The notes beneath the pieces were generated by a model. That model did not search any database. It was not told the origin of the DNA and saw only the letters and a list, made by a program, of their open reading frames with translations. 34,776 nucleotides of DNA, taken from NCBI GenBank assembly GCA_031431235.1, contig JANPDA010000460.1, positions 1-34,776 on the forward strand, written 5' to 3'. The position numbers and the translations under genes are program-made. The DNA comes from JANNSW01 sp031431235. Lineage in GTDB: Bacteria; Pseudomonadota; Alphaproteobacteria; Rhizobiales; Hyphomicrobiaceae. Shown one piece after another: positions 8,351 through 16,804 of the stretch; position 1 is the stretch's first letter; each line of letters opens with the position of its first letter.

Positions 8351-9796
8351 TTATGCTGCGGAGCTGGACGAGCCTCGCAGCATATCGGTCCTGAGCGGCC
8401 GTGGCTCGGAGAACAAATCGCCTTGACCGAGCGCGATCTGCCAACGCCGCGCCAGTAGCAGCGAGTCATCGCCCTCGATGCCCTCGAGCACGATCTCGAC
8501 GCCAGCCTTGCGCTGGTCGGCCAACACAGCTGCAAAGCCATCGCCCACCTGCGCGATCGTGTCCTCGATCACGGCCGTACGGACCTTCAGGAAGGCCACA
8601 TGACCCGCTTGCAGGGCGGCGCCGGTCAGGTCGAGCGTATCGATCTCGGCGAGGGCGAAACGGAAGCCGAGCTGGCCGAGCGAATCGAGGCTTTCGATTT
8701 CGATCGCCGACAAGCTCCCATGATCGGCGAGCGACAGCTCGAACACCAGGAAATCCGTAAGCGGGCGGCTGGTACGCATCATCTCGACAAACAGCTTCAG
8801 GATGGCCGGATCGCCGAGCGAGCCACGCGACAGCCGCACGAAAAACGGGCGTGCCTTGCCGCGCTCGATCAGCCGGTTGAGGATCTCGGCGACGCGCGAC
8901 AGCATCGCGCCGTCGAACTCGACGCGCAATCCGATTCGGCTCGCCGCAGCCACCGCCTCCTGGGTGGCGATTGGAGCCCGAGCGCCATCCAGGACATGCG
9001 GAAAGATCTCGTAGAAGCGTGCCTTGCGGTCAGCGAGCGAGATGATCGGCTGCAGATAGATGTCGATCGCGCGATCGGCGATCGCAGCGCGCACGAGGCT
9101 CTCGACCGGATCGTCGGCGTCCTGTTGCCCGCCGAGGTCGTCGCCGGCAAGACTGGTGGGGGGCGCAGGCCGATCGATCTCCGCCGTGCCTGTTTCCTCA
9201 CCCACCGGCGCGTCGTCGTCGGCGGCCGTCATGACGGGCCCGACGAGCCCTGGACGCGATCCGCGGTCGAGCTCGTGGGCCAGATGGCGGACGAGATCGT
9301 TGACGACCCGATCGTCCGCCGTGCCGCCCTCGTACCTCATCTCGTCATAGGTCCCGCGTGCGGGGGAGCGAGCGCGTGCTGGCGTCGACGGCTCCTCGCT
9401 CTCGCCAATCTCGAAGTCGGGGACCTCCCACCCTGAGGCGGCAAACGCTGGATCGAGCTCCGCGGGGTTCGGATCGGGGTTTCGGTAGCTATCCATCTCG
9501 TGGTCGATACGCGAAACGTCCCGGCGTAGCTGGCCAATAGCCTGAATGCGCCGGAGGATCAGATTGACGAGGGCACTCAGGATGAAAAGTGCAGCGCCCC
9601 CGATGGCCGACGGCAGCGGTCCGAGACCGGCCTGGAAATAGAGGCCAGCGGTAAAGGCCGTCGCCACCAGCGAGGCGGCGAACAGCACGAAAGCATCCGA
9701 GCGGCGGCGCGTGCCGCGACCACGCCTGGCCGGTGCGGGGCGTCCCCCGGCTCGCGTGGGTCCCCGATCGTCTGGTGCTCGATCATATGCGGTCAT
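8351..9796 (-). CDS. Membrane-anchored EAL-domain protein, probably not an active phosphodiesterase
   Basis: The 481-residue protein has a basic Arg-rich N-terminus, two membrane segments (about residues 36-56 and 61-82), a short helical linker, an acidic low-complexity region (105-230), and an EAL-like domain (about 235-470). EAL domains hydrolyse cyclic di-GMP. Here LQPIISL is present, the EAL signature reads EIF (263-265), the VNLS-type motif reads VRLS, ELTE reads ELSL, and the metal-binding DDFGTG is replaced by AEIDTL (383-388). Lys404, EGIE (438-441) and QGDLF near 458 remain. Loss of the paired Asp argues against catalysis; it may be a c-di-GMP receptor or a structural descendant. The ATG at 9796 has an AAGGATG site. 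It is divergent from the SDR gene, with 264 bases between that hold no other gene. Confidence 0.85.
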   Translation of the reverse strand: MTAYDRAPDDRGPTRAGGRPAPARRGRGTRRRSDAFVLFAASLVATAFTAGLYFQAGLGPLPSAIGGAALFILSALVNLILRRIQAIGQLRRDVSRIDHEMDSYRNPDPNPAELDPAFAASGWEVPDFEIGESEEPSTPARARSPARGTYDEMRYEGGTADDRVVNDLVRHLAHELDRGSRPGLVGPVMTAADDDAPVGEETGTAEIDRPAPPTSLAGDDLGGQQDADDPVESLVRAAIADRAIDIYLQPIISLADRKARFYEIFPHVLDGARAPIATQEAVAAASRIGLRVEFDGAMLSRVAEILNRLIERGKARPFFVRLSRGSLGDPAILKLFVEMMRTSRPLTDFLVFELSLADHGSLSAIEIESLDSLGQLGFRFALAEIDTLDLTGAALQAGHVAFLKVRTAVIEDTIAQVGDGFAAVLADQRKAGVEIVLEGIEGDDSLLLARRWQIALGQGDLFSEPRPLRTDMLRGSSSSAA

Positions 9797-10060
9797 GGCG
9801 TTGGCTCATCCTTTGGAGTGGGCCCGAATCTCTGCGTGTGAGGGTCGGCAGCCGCGAGGCCGGTGGCAATGGTGGCGCTGTAATTTTCCTCATGATATCG
9901 CTGACTTCTACCGGTTTGCGCCGGGTCTGTTGCAGGATAGTCTCAGCGGCCGCCCAGCTCGGTGCCCCAATTCGGCCTTTCGCACACTTAAGCCTTGCTT
10001 TACCGATTCGGCTCCTAGTCTCGGGACATACCGCCCCGACCAAGTCAGAGTGCCCCGCCC

Positions 10061-10837
10061 ATGACCTTGCTGCCCGCTGGCGCTTCCCATCACACCGACG
10101 CTCCCGCCTATCCCGATCTCGATGCCAAGCGCGTCGTGGTGACCGGTGCCTCGCTCGGCGTCGGCGAGCGCCTCGTCAGGGCGTTCGCCGCCAACGGCTC
10201 GCGGCTCGTGCTGCAGCTCGACCAGGATCGCAATGGTTTGCTCGCCTTTGCCGGCGAGCTCGCGGCCGAGTCGAAGGGCCTGCGCGTGTTCGAATGCACT
10301 TTCAGCGCCGAGGACGGCATCGAGCGCTTCGCCAAGGCGGCGATCGGCGCGTTCGGCGGCATCGACGTGCTCGTCAACAATCTCGGGCCGTTTCCCGAGG
10401 ACCTGTCGAGCGCACGCTCGGAAGCCGATTTTGCCGGCGTCGTTGCGGCGTCACTGCGGACGGCAGAGGTCGTCACGCGGGCCGTCGTCCGGCGCATGGA
10501 GCTGACGCGTGGTCCGGCGGTGATCGTGAACGTGCTCTCGCTCGACAGTGCAGGCATGGCCGCCCGCCAGGCGCTCTACGCGATGGCACGCACCACGCTC
10601 GAGACCATGACGCGTGCGGACGCCGAGGAGTGGGGCGAGCTGGGCCTCAGGGTCAACTCGATCGTGGTCAGCGCAGAGGGTGCCCGCGATCCGTTCGCCG
10701 ATGCCGGCGAGCTTGCTGCGCCCGTGGCCGGCGACGGCCTCGCCGACGAGGTTGCCGCTGCCGTCCTTTCGCTCGCATCCGCCCGCTCGCGCTGGATGAA
10801 CGGCATGACGCTGACGGTGACCGGGATGCCGGGGTAG
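10061..10837 (+). CDS. SDR family oxidoreductase with altered catalytic motif
   Basis: This is a 258-residue short-chain dehydrogenase with an N-terminal Rossmann fold: the TGASLGVG cofactor motif (about residues 28-35) and VLVNNLG (the NNAG motif). The catalytic Ser lies in VLSLDS and the catalytic Tyr in YAMAR. In the classical family the last position of YxxxK is Lys; here it is Arg, and the usual C-terminal GG is also changed (TGMPG). These features suggest a divergent member whose redox activity needs testing. The acidic residue expected for NAD selectivity after the second strand reads LQLDQDRN, which suggests NAD(H), but this is inference. The start is the ATG at 10061. Its stop lies a few bases before a heptamer repeat array; substrate unknown. 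Confidence 0.87.
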   Translation: MTLLPAGASHHTDAPAYPDLDAKRVVVTGASLGVGERLVRAFAANGSRLVLQLDQDRNGLLAFAGELAAESKGLRVFECTFSAEDGIERFAKAAIGAFGGIDVLVNNLGPFPEDLSSARSEADFAGVVAASLRTAEVVTRAVVRRMELTRGPAVIVNVLSLDSAGMAARQALYAMARTTLETMTRADAEEWGELGLRVNSIVVSAEGARDPFADAGELAAPVAGDGLADEVAAAVLSLASARSRWMNGMTLTVTGMPG

Positions 10838-10840
10838 AGA

Positions 10841-11077
10841 GTAGGTTTCAGGGGTTAGGGATCAGGGGGCAGTGTAGTTGCGCAAAGTGCTTGACATAAA
10901 ATTTCCATGCACTTGGCATCCGTATCGAGAAGGTTCTCGATGTTTGTTCTTTTTCCCTAACACCTAACACCTAACACCTAACACCTAACACCTGTCCCCT
11001 GTCCCCTGTCCCCTGTCCCCTGTCCCCTGTCCCCTGTCCCCTGTCCCCTGTAACCTGTCCCCTGTAACCTAAAACCC
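10841..11077. repeat. Heptamer inverted array between the SDR and FAD oxidoreductase genes
   Basis: The left arm (10844-10871) is four 7-base units: GGTTTCA, GGGGTTA, GGGATCA, GGGGGCA. After an 83-base spacer the right arm (10955-11077) is about 17 units in the opposite sense. It begins CCCTAAC, then ACCTAAC four times, ACCTGTC, CCCTGTC seven times, CCCTGTA, ACCTGTC, CCCTGTA, ACCTAAA. Every right-arm unit shares a central CCT. The stop codon of the minus-strand FAD oxidoreductase (11069-11071) lies in the array. The spacer holds a probable terminator. Confidence 0.95.
10924..10955 (+). terminator. Probable intrinsic terminator of the SDR gene
   Basis: ATCGAGA (10924-10930) pairs with TCTCGAT (10935-10941) across a tiny A-GG-T loop, followed by the T-rich tail GTTTGTTCTTTTT. 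It lies 87 bases after the SDR stop, between the two arms of the heptamer array. The hairpin is palindromic, so an operator is an alternative reading. Confidence 0.55.
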
Positions 11078-12397
11078 AACAAGCGGCTGGGGCTTGGTGC
11101 CGTCACGGAAGCGGGCGAAACGGAAGGGGCTCGGATCGACGAGGGGCTCGGCGCCGGTGACCAGGTCGGCCATCAGCCGCCCGGCGCCCGGACCGATGCC
11201 GAAGCCGTGGCCCGAGAAGCCGGTCGCGATGAAGAAGCCGGGCCGGTCGTCGAGGCCCGAGATGACCGGAACCGCATCCGGCGTCGCATCGATCAGGCCC
11301 GCCCAACGCTCGATGATCTCGACGTCACGGAAGGCGGGGAAGTAGTCCTTCAGGCTCGCCAGCGCCTCGCGCAGGATCGACCCGACGGGCTCGGGGTCGA
11401 GCACGCGTACAGCCTCGAATGGCGAGCGCTGGTCGAGCTGCCAGCGACGCGGCAGTCGTGCCTCGTCGATGAGCTGTCGCCCGACGCGCAGCCTGAGTCC
11501 GCTCCAGCCGAGCCGAAGCACCGGCAGAAACGGCAAGAGCAGCCGGAACGAGTCCGGCACGATGTCGGCAACCGAGAGGTGGCGGTGGGCAATGGTGTAG
11601 CCGCCGTCGAGGCGCTTCCTGACAGCGAACTTGCCGGTGGCCGTCGCCTGCTCGAGCCCGGTCTCGATCGCGGCCGTGCGCATCACCGAGTTGACGACGC
11701 GCAGCTGCGGCAGATCGATGCCCATGTTGCCGGCAAACAGGCGCGACCAGGCGCCCCCCGCCAGCACGACGGCATTGCAAGCGACCGGTCCGCGCTCGGT
11801 GATGATGCCCGATACGCGCCCACCCGCCGTCTCCACGCCCCTGACGGCGCAGCGCGTCAGCACCTTGCCGCCCAGCCGCCTGGTGGCGCGCGCGATCGCA
11901 GGTGCTGCCAGCGTCGGCTCGGCGCGCCCGTCCGAGGGCGTATGCAGCGCGCCCAGATAGGAACGTGTCGATCCGGGCACGATCGCCTCGATCTCGCGGC
12001 TGCGGATGAGGCGCGAATCGAGCTGGTACTCGCGGGCGTACCCGAGCCAGCTCGCGCGCTGGGCGAGCTCGGCCTCGGTCTCGGCGAGGTAGATGATGCC
12101 GGTCTGGCGAAAGCCCGTCTCCTCGCCCAGGCGCGTATTCATGGTGCGCCAGAGCGCGAGTGATTCGACGATCAGGGGAATCTCGCGCGGATCGCGCCCC
12201 ATCTGCCGGCACCAGCCCCAATTGCGGCTCGACTGCTCACAGCCGACCTCATGCTTCTCGAGGAGGGCGACCGATACGCCGCGCTCGGCGAGGAAATAGG
12301 CGGTCGATGCGCCGATGATGCCGCCGCCGATCACGGCGACATCGACCCGCCCGGGCAGCTCGGTATCGCTTTCGACGCGTTCGGGGATCGGGGCCAT
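11069..12397 (-). CDS. FAD-dependent oxidoreductase, DAO (D-amino-acid/glycine oxidase-like) family
   Basis: The 442-residue protein starts with an ADP-binding motif VIGGGIIGAST (about residues 22-32) and LLEKHEVG at the end of the second strand, as in the DAO/GlpD-like fold. SSRNWGWCRQMGRDPREIPL follows, then NAVVLAGGAWS. The C-terminal RWAGLIDATPDAVPVIS and ATGFSGHGFGIGPGAGRLMADLV regions are typical of sarcosine/glycine-oxidase-like enzymes. It probably oxidises a secondary or D-amino acid in the cytoplasm, passing electrons to O2 or another acceptor; the exact substrate is unknown. The ATG at 12397 is preceded by GAGCTC, only a moderate ribosome site. Its last codons run into the heptamer array, which provides the stop codon. 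Confidence 0.92.
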   Translation of the reverse strand: MAPIPERVESDTELPGRVDVAVIGGGIIGASTAYFLAERGVSVALLEKHEVGCEQSSRNWGWCRQMGRDPREIPLIVESLALWRTMNTRLGEETGFRQTGIIYLAETEAELAQRASWLGYAREYQLDSRLIRSREIEAIVPGSTRSYLGALHTPSDGRAEPTLAAPAIARATRRLGGKVLTRCAVRGVETAGGRVSGIITERGPVACNAVVLAGGAWSRLFAGNMGIDLPQLRVVNSVMRTAAIETGLEQATATGKFAVRKRLDGGYTIAHRHLSVADIVPDSFRLLLPFLPVLRLGWSGLRLRVGRQLIDEARLPRRWQLDQRSPFEAVRVLDPEPVGSILREALASLKDYFPAFRDVEIIERWAGLIDATPDAVPVISGLDDRPGFFIATGFSGHGFGIGPGAGRLMADLVTGAEPLVDPSPFRFARFRDGTKPQPLVGF

Positions 12398-12656
12398 GGG
12401 GAGCTCGCCGTGCTCGGTTGGGGCGTGTAGGCAGGCGCGGCAGTCGTAGCTGAAGACGGCTGCGCGGCAAAGGGGTCGATCCGGCGGAGGGTTGCATGCG
12501 TGGTGTGCTGGCTCGCCCGTCGTGACCGGTTTGTAACAGCTGCGGAGAAAAAGCGTAATCTCGGGGATGTTATTTTAACCAATTGATTCAAGGCCTTTTT
12601 CTCGCCACGGGTGCAATCGATAAGGGCGGCCCCAAATTATCAGCGAGGATACCATC

Positions 12657-14861
12657 ATGGCCGAGCGGACAACAGGTCACGTCGGGGCATCCAACGTGCG
12701 CGCATTGCGTGAGGCCGTCGAGGCCGCCGAGCGCACGACCGAGGTCGAGCGTCGGCTCGAGGGCCGGGCCGGGCTCGATGCCACCACCGAGTTGGCGGGG
12801 CCGGAGTCTTTCCGTGGCTGCCTCGGGCTGATCTCGCCCGGCGAGGCGATTGCGATCACGTTGTGGACCGGCAAGCGACCACATGAAGCCGATGTGAGCG
12901 TCGTCGTGCGGCTTCGTAGGCAAGGCGAGGACGCGATGGCCGGCCGCCCGCGGGTCGTCGAGCGGGCGCTCTCGGCGGCACTGGAGTCAGCCTATCCAGG
13001 GCTTGTCTTCGTCGAGCCGGCCAAGCCGGGTTCTTCCGGCCCGGTCCTCGCCCATGGGCAAGTCGTCGCGCCTCGGGCCACGCACCTCTCGGCTTGGCAG
13101 GCGCGGGCACTGCGGGAAACCCCGCAGCCGCACGCCGTCGAGGCGGCGGGCACGGGTCCAGCCGAGGCCGGCCGGCCGCAGCCCCTCTCCCGCATCTCGC
13201 TCTCCAGCAAGGCCCTGGCCGTGGCCTTGCGCAGCCTCGGGCAACCGGTTGCGATCGAGCTCGCGCTGCAGCCCGAGCAACTTTCGGCCGCCGAGCTGCG
13301 CCGCCTCGCCGCCATGGAGCAGCGGCTCTGCGAGGAGATCCGCCGGCCGGAGGACCCCCTCGTCGACGTGTTCGCGACCGAGGAGCTGATCCGCATCCGC
13401 ATCCTGACCCGCGAGGCGACGGCCCTCAGGCTGAAAGTGACCGTGCGCTCGGCGTCCCCGCTGCTCGAGAGCGAGCTCGATCTGCTCGCGGGCGCGATCT
13501 TCGATGCGCCGGCAGCGCGCGAGGTCGAGAGCTCGGGCGCTGCCGACCTGCTGACGGCCTTCCCGCGCGCGATCGGGCCGCACGCCCTCGAGCGCATCCT
13601 GTCGGCGAGCCTGGCGACCGCGCTCGAGCTGGCCGAGCGGCCGCGCGAGGGCTCGGCGCAGAAAGGCGCTCTGATCGGCCGGACACTGCGCGGCGTGGAG
13701 ATCCGTCAGCAGCAGTGCGATCGCTCCCATCACACCTATTTTCATGGCGCCACCGGCACCGGCAAGTCGACGCTCCTCCAAAACCTCATGTTCCCGGACA
13801 TGGCGGCGGGCGAAGGGCTGGTGCTGATCGACCCGCATGGCGACCTGTTCCATGCTGTGCGCGCGGCGGTGCCGCGGCATCGCCATGCCGATCTGGTGCT
13901 GGCCGACGCCGGCGATCCGGCCAATCCCTTCACGCTGAACGTGCTCGCCGGCAACAGCGGCGATCCGGGCTTCGACCGCAATGCTGTCACCAACGACCTG
14001 ATCGAGCTGTTCCGCCGGGTGCTCTATCGCGGCGTGCAGGAAGCCTTCGGGCCGATGTTCGAGGTCTACTTCCGCAACGCGGCCCTGCTGCTGATGGCCT
14101 CGCAAGGCGAGGACGCGACCATCCTCGAGTTCGAGCGCATCTTCCAGGACGATGAGTTCCGCGAGGAGCTGATCGCGCGCTGCCCGCTGCAATATGTCGC
14201 CGACTTCTGGAGCAAGATGGCCGAACGGGTGAGCTGCACCGACCTCTCGCTCCACAATGTCGCGCCCTACATCATCTGCAAGCTCAATCAGATCACCACC
14301 AACGAGCGGCTGCGCCCGATCCTGGGCGCGACCAGATCCTCGCTCGACTTCGCCGATATCATCGCCAAGCGCAGGATCTGCCTCATCAACCTCGACAAGG
14401 CGCGGCTCGGGGAGAAGAGCGCGGCGTTCCTGGGCGGCATCATGCTGTCGCGGCTGTGCATGGCGGCGATGGGTCAGGGGCGGCTACCTCCGGCAAGCCG
14501 CGTGCCCTGCTCGATCGTGCTCGACGAGTTCCACACCTTCGCGACCGACAGCCTGCCGAGCATGCTGGCCGAAACGCGCAAGTTCGGCTTCCGCGTGACG
14601 CTTGCCAACCAGTCGATCAGCCAGATCGACGGGCGCGGGTTCAATCCGAACGTGCTCGGACCCATCCTCGGCAACGTCGCCAATCTGGTGACCTTTCGGG
14701 TCGGCATGGAGGATGCGGGCGCGGTTGCCGGCTGGTTCGCGCCATCGATCAGCAAGGAGGCGCTGACGAGGCTGCCTAACTTCGAGGCGGTCGCGCGGCT
14801 CACGCACGATGGCGAGCCGGCCCCGCCCGTGCATCTGCGCACCCTGCCACCGCAGGGGTGA
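12657..14861 (+). CDS. VirD4/HerA-like DNA-translocase-type ATPase, orphan
   Basis: This is a 734-residue P-loop ATPase. Residues 1-340 form a soluble, Glu/Arg/Ala-rich region without membrane helices. The ATPase core follows: GATGTGKST (Walker A, 364-372), LVLIDPHGD (388-396), ATRSSLDFADII (558-569), CSIVLDEFHTF (Walker B, 618-628) and TLANQSISQI (648-657). These motifs match the VirD4/TraG/HerA branch named type IV secretory system conjugative DNA transfer proteins. There is no relaxase, pilus or other secretion gene in the window, and the N-terminal anchors of true coupling proteins are absent. It may move or process DNA in the cytoplasm, possibly in defence or repair. The ATG at 12657 follows GCGAGGATACC; an AT-rich stretch (12540-12655) may hold its promoter. 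Confidence 0.85.
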   Translation: MAERTTGHVGASNVRALREAVEAAERTTEVERRLEGRAGLDATTELAGPESFRGCLGLISPGEAIAITLWTGKRPHEADVSVVVRLRRQGEDAMAGRPRVVERALSAALESAYPGLVFVEPAKPGSSGPVLAHGQVVAPRATHLSAWQARALRETPQPHAVEAAGTGPAEAGRPQPLSRISLSSKALAVALRSLGQPVAIELALQPEQLSAAELRRLAAMEQRLCEEIRRPEDPLVDVFATEELIRIRILTREATALRLKVTVRSASPLLESELDLLAGAIFDAPAAREVESSGAADLLTAFPRAIGPHALERILSASLATALELAERPREGSAQKGALIGRTLRGVEIRQQQCDRSHHTYFHGATGTGKSTLLQNLMFPDMAAGEGLVLIDPHGDLFHAVRAAVPRHRHADLVLADAGDPANPFTLNVLAGNSGDPGFDRNAVTNDLIELFRRVLYRGVQEAFGPMFEVYFRNAALLLMASQGEDATILEFERIFQDDEFREELIARCPLQYVADFWSKMAERVSCTDLSLHNVAPYIICKLNQITTNERLRPILGATRSSLDFADIIAKRRICLINLDKARLGEKSAAFLGGIMLSRLCMAAMGQGRLPPASRVPCSIVLDEFHTFATDSLPSMLAETRKFGFRVTLANQSISQIDGRGFNPNVLGPILGNVANLVTFRVGMEDAGAVAGWFAPSISKEALTRLPNFEAVARLTHDGEPAPPVHLRTLPPQG

Positions 14862-14916
14862 GTGCTCGTGCCATGCCGTCGGCTGGCAGCGGCATCGGGC
14901 GAGGCCGCCTTCATCC

Positions 14917-14976
14917 GGTGTCGGGCACTTGGACCGCAGGTGCACAGTGCCGCGGCGGAGCGGGGTGCCTGACACC
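14917..14976. repeat. 12-bp inverted repeat, REP-like, after the ATPase gene
   Basis: GGTGTCGGGCAC (14917-14928) and GTGCCTGACACC (14965-14976) pair at 11 of 12 positions with 36 bases between them. The motif resembles the GTGTCAGGCAC cores of REP-type elements. It may form a hairpin ending the upstream transcript, though no T-run follows. The rest of the gap 14862-15083 shows no gene. Confidence 0.6.
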
Positions 14977-15083
14977 ATTCACAGTCGCCGGGGATAGCTC
15001 ATGGCTGGCATGGCCGGGCGGTCATCGACAGCTGCGCGGGACCCGTGCCATGTGCCGCCTCGGAGCTGCAGAGGCGCATCAGC

Positions 15084-15980
15084 ATGGCAGAAGCAACGAG
15101 CGGGCGGTCAGCAGAAGGCACCGCCAATCCCCTGACCGGCATTGTGCTGATGCTGGCGGCGATGGCGTTCCTGCCGGTGGTCGATGCGGCGGCAAAGCTG
15201 CTGGCGACCCACATGCCGACAGTCGAGATCGTGTGGGCGCGTTACTTCTTCCATGCGCTCGTCGTACTGCCGTTTGCCATCGGCCGCTACGGCGCGCGGC
15301 TGTTGCGTCCGGCACGACCGTGGCTGCAAGTGTTCCGGGCGCTCGCACTGATGGCCTCGACCGGCCTCTACTTCGCGGCACTGCGCACGATGCCGCTCGC
15401 CGATACGCTGGCGACTGCGTTCGTTGCGCCGTTCTTCGTGACGGCGCTGTCGCCGTGGTTGCTGGGCGAGCGGGTCGGCGCCTGGCGCTGGAGCGCCGTC
15501 ATCGTCGGCTTTCTCGGCGCCATGGTGGTGATCAGGCCGGGCTTCGCCACCTTGAACGAAGGCGTTCCGCTGGCGCTCACCTCCGCGTTGACGTTCTCAC
15601 TCTACGTGCTGGCGACCCGCAAGCTCGCCGGCAGCAACCCCCCGCTCGTCACCATCGCCTGGACCGGCATGGTCGGGGCCGTGGTCGCGGGCGCCGCCAT
15701 GCCTTTCGTGTGGATCGCTCCGAGTGCACAGGATTGGATGCTGATGGCTGTGGTGGGGCTGACCGCGGCCGCGGGACACATGCTCATCACCATGGCCTAC
15801 GAGCATGCCCACGCCTCCGTCCTCTCCCCGCTCGGCTACTCGGAGATCGTGGGGGCGACCCTGCTCGGCATCCTGATTTTCGGCGATTTTCCCGATCGCA
15901 TGACCTGGCTCGGCATTGCGATCATCATCGCGAGCGGCGTCGTCATCGCCTGGCGGGAGGGCCTGCGGCGGGGGCGGTGA
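15084..15980 (+). CDS. DMT (EamA) family transporter
   Basis: This is a 298-residue, ten-segment inner membrane protein with two EamA repeats. GFLGAMVVIRPGF closes the first, and GYSEIVGATLLGILIFGDFPDRMTWLGIAIIIAS closes the second. I place the start at ATG 15084 (MAEATSG). An in-frame ATG at 15045 would add 13 residues of no family likeness, and the ribosome site (GCAGAGG) is modest for either. It is clearly a relative of the DMT protein at 3694-4557, sharing the FGD-PDR and GY-EIV motifs. The neighbours (VirD4-like ATPase, Uma2 nuclease) give no clue to substrate. Confidence 0.9.
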   Translation: MAEATSGRSAEGTANPLTGIVLMLAAMAFLPVVDAAAKLLATHMPTVEIVWARYFFHALVVLPFAIGRYGARLLRPARPWLQVFRALALMASTGLYFAALRTMPLADTLATAFVAPFFVTALSPWLLGERVGAWRWSAVIVGFLGAMVVIRPGFATLNEGVPLALTSALTFSLYVLATRKLAGSNPPLVTIAWTGMVGAVVAGAAMPFVWIAPSAQDWMLMAVVGLTAAAGHMLITMAYEHAHASVLSPLGYSEIVGATLLGILIFGDFPDRMTWLGIAIIIASGVVIAWREGLRRGR

Positions 15981-16049
15981 GGGCCTCTTGGGATGCGAAT
16001 GCTTCAGGCTTGTGGTAGACTTGCACCGAATGGATTGGATGAGGTTGCC

Positions 16050-16610
16050 ATGAGCGACGCACTGGTGGTCCCGAGGCACGTCACTGTGGAAGAATATCTC
16101 GCGCACGAAGAGACGCGTCAGATGCGTCACGAGTTCGTCGACGGCGTTCTCTTCGGCATGACCGGCGGATCGGACCGGCACAATGAGCTGGTCGGGGAGT
16201 TGTTGTTCGCCCTACGCTCGCAATTGCCTGCTGGTTGTAAGCTCTACATGCTTGACATGAAGCTCAAGGTGAAGATCGGCAAGTCCACGCGGTTTTATTA
16301 TCCTGACGTCATGGTGTCGTGCTCATCGACGGATCGGGCGACACACTTCAAGAAGCAGCCATCTCTGCTGATGGAGGTACTCTCCCCCTCGACGGAGCGC
16401 ACCGACCGGACGGAAAAGTTCAACGCCTATACGCAGATCCCCTCGCTGCAGGAGTATTTGCTGGTCGCCCAGGATGTCCCCAGGATCGAGCTGTTCCGTC
16501 GCTCGGAAGGCTGGCAGCGCGAGGAGCACGCTCGCGAGCACACGGTCACACTTGCGTCAGTCGGCGCTGAATTCTCGGTGCAGCAACTCTATAGCCGCGT
16601 CGGATTCTGA
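16050..16610 (+). CDS. Uma2 family (DUF820) restriction-endonuclease-fold protein
   Basis: This 186-residue protein of the PD-(D/E)XK fold belongs to the Uma2 group. Visible motifs are VTVEEYLAHEET near the N-terminus, HEFVDGVLFGMTGGSDRHN, the active-site Asp in YYPDVMVSC, LLMEVLSPSTERTDRTEKF (Glu and Lys of the core) and LQEYLLVAQD. The start is taken at ATG 16050, preceded by GATGAGG; an earlier ATG (15993) adds 19 residues without likeness. The family is especially abundant in cyanobacteria and filamentous bacteria and often appears in many copies; its role is unknown, and nuclease function is predicted from the fold. It lies immediately before complex I genes. Confidence 0.92.
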   Translation: MSDALVVPRHVTVEEYLAHEETRQMRHEFVDGVLFGMTGGSDRHNELVGELLFALRSQLPAGCKLYMLDMKLKVKIGKSTRFYYPDVMVSCSSTDRATHFKKQPSLLMEVLSPSTERTDRTEKFNAYTQIPSLQEYLLVAQDVPRIELFRRSEGWQREEHAREHTVTLASVGAEFSVQQLYSRVGF

Positions 16611-16804
16611 CCCCGCCAGCCCTCCTGCGAACACCCGCGTCATACCTGCCGCGTGACAAGTCGTCGATCAGCCGCTATCCGAGTGCTCGAGAAGGACTGC
16701 GGGGCATGCTGGCTGCGTGCGCCCCGCCCGGATGAGTTTGGTCCGGGGGGTGGGCGTGCCGGTTGCGCCACGAATCGATGACCGGACCAGCATCAGGCCG
16801 CCCC

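Noticed and set aside
10955..11077. CRISPR-like repeat array
   Set aside because: Units are 7 bases with no unique spacers between them, so this is a short tandem repeat and not a CRISPR.
12657..14861. Conjugative or integrative element around the VirD4-like ATPase
   Set aside because: No integrase, relaxase, pilus genes, tRNA attachment site or direct repeats are seen near it.
16653..16681. Promoter GTGACA-17-TATCCG upstream of nuoG
   Set aside because: The spacing is right but the -10 matches only three bases; too weak to list.
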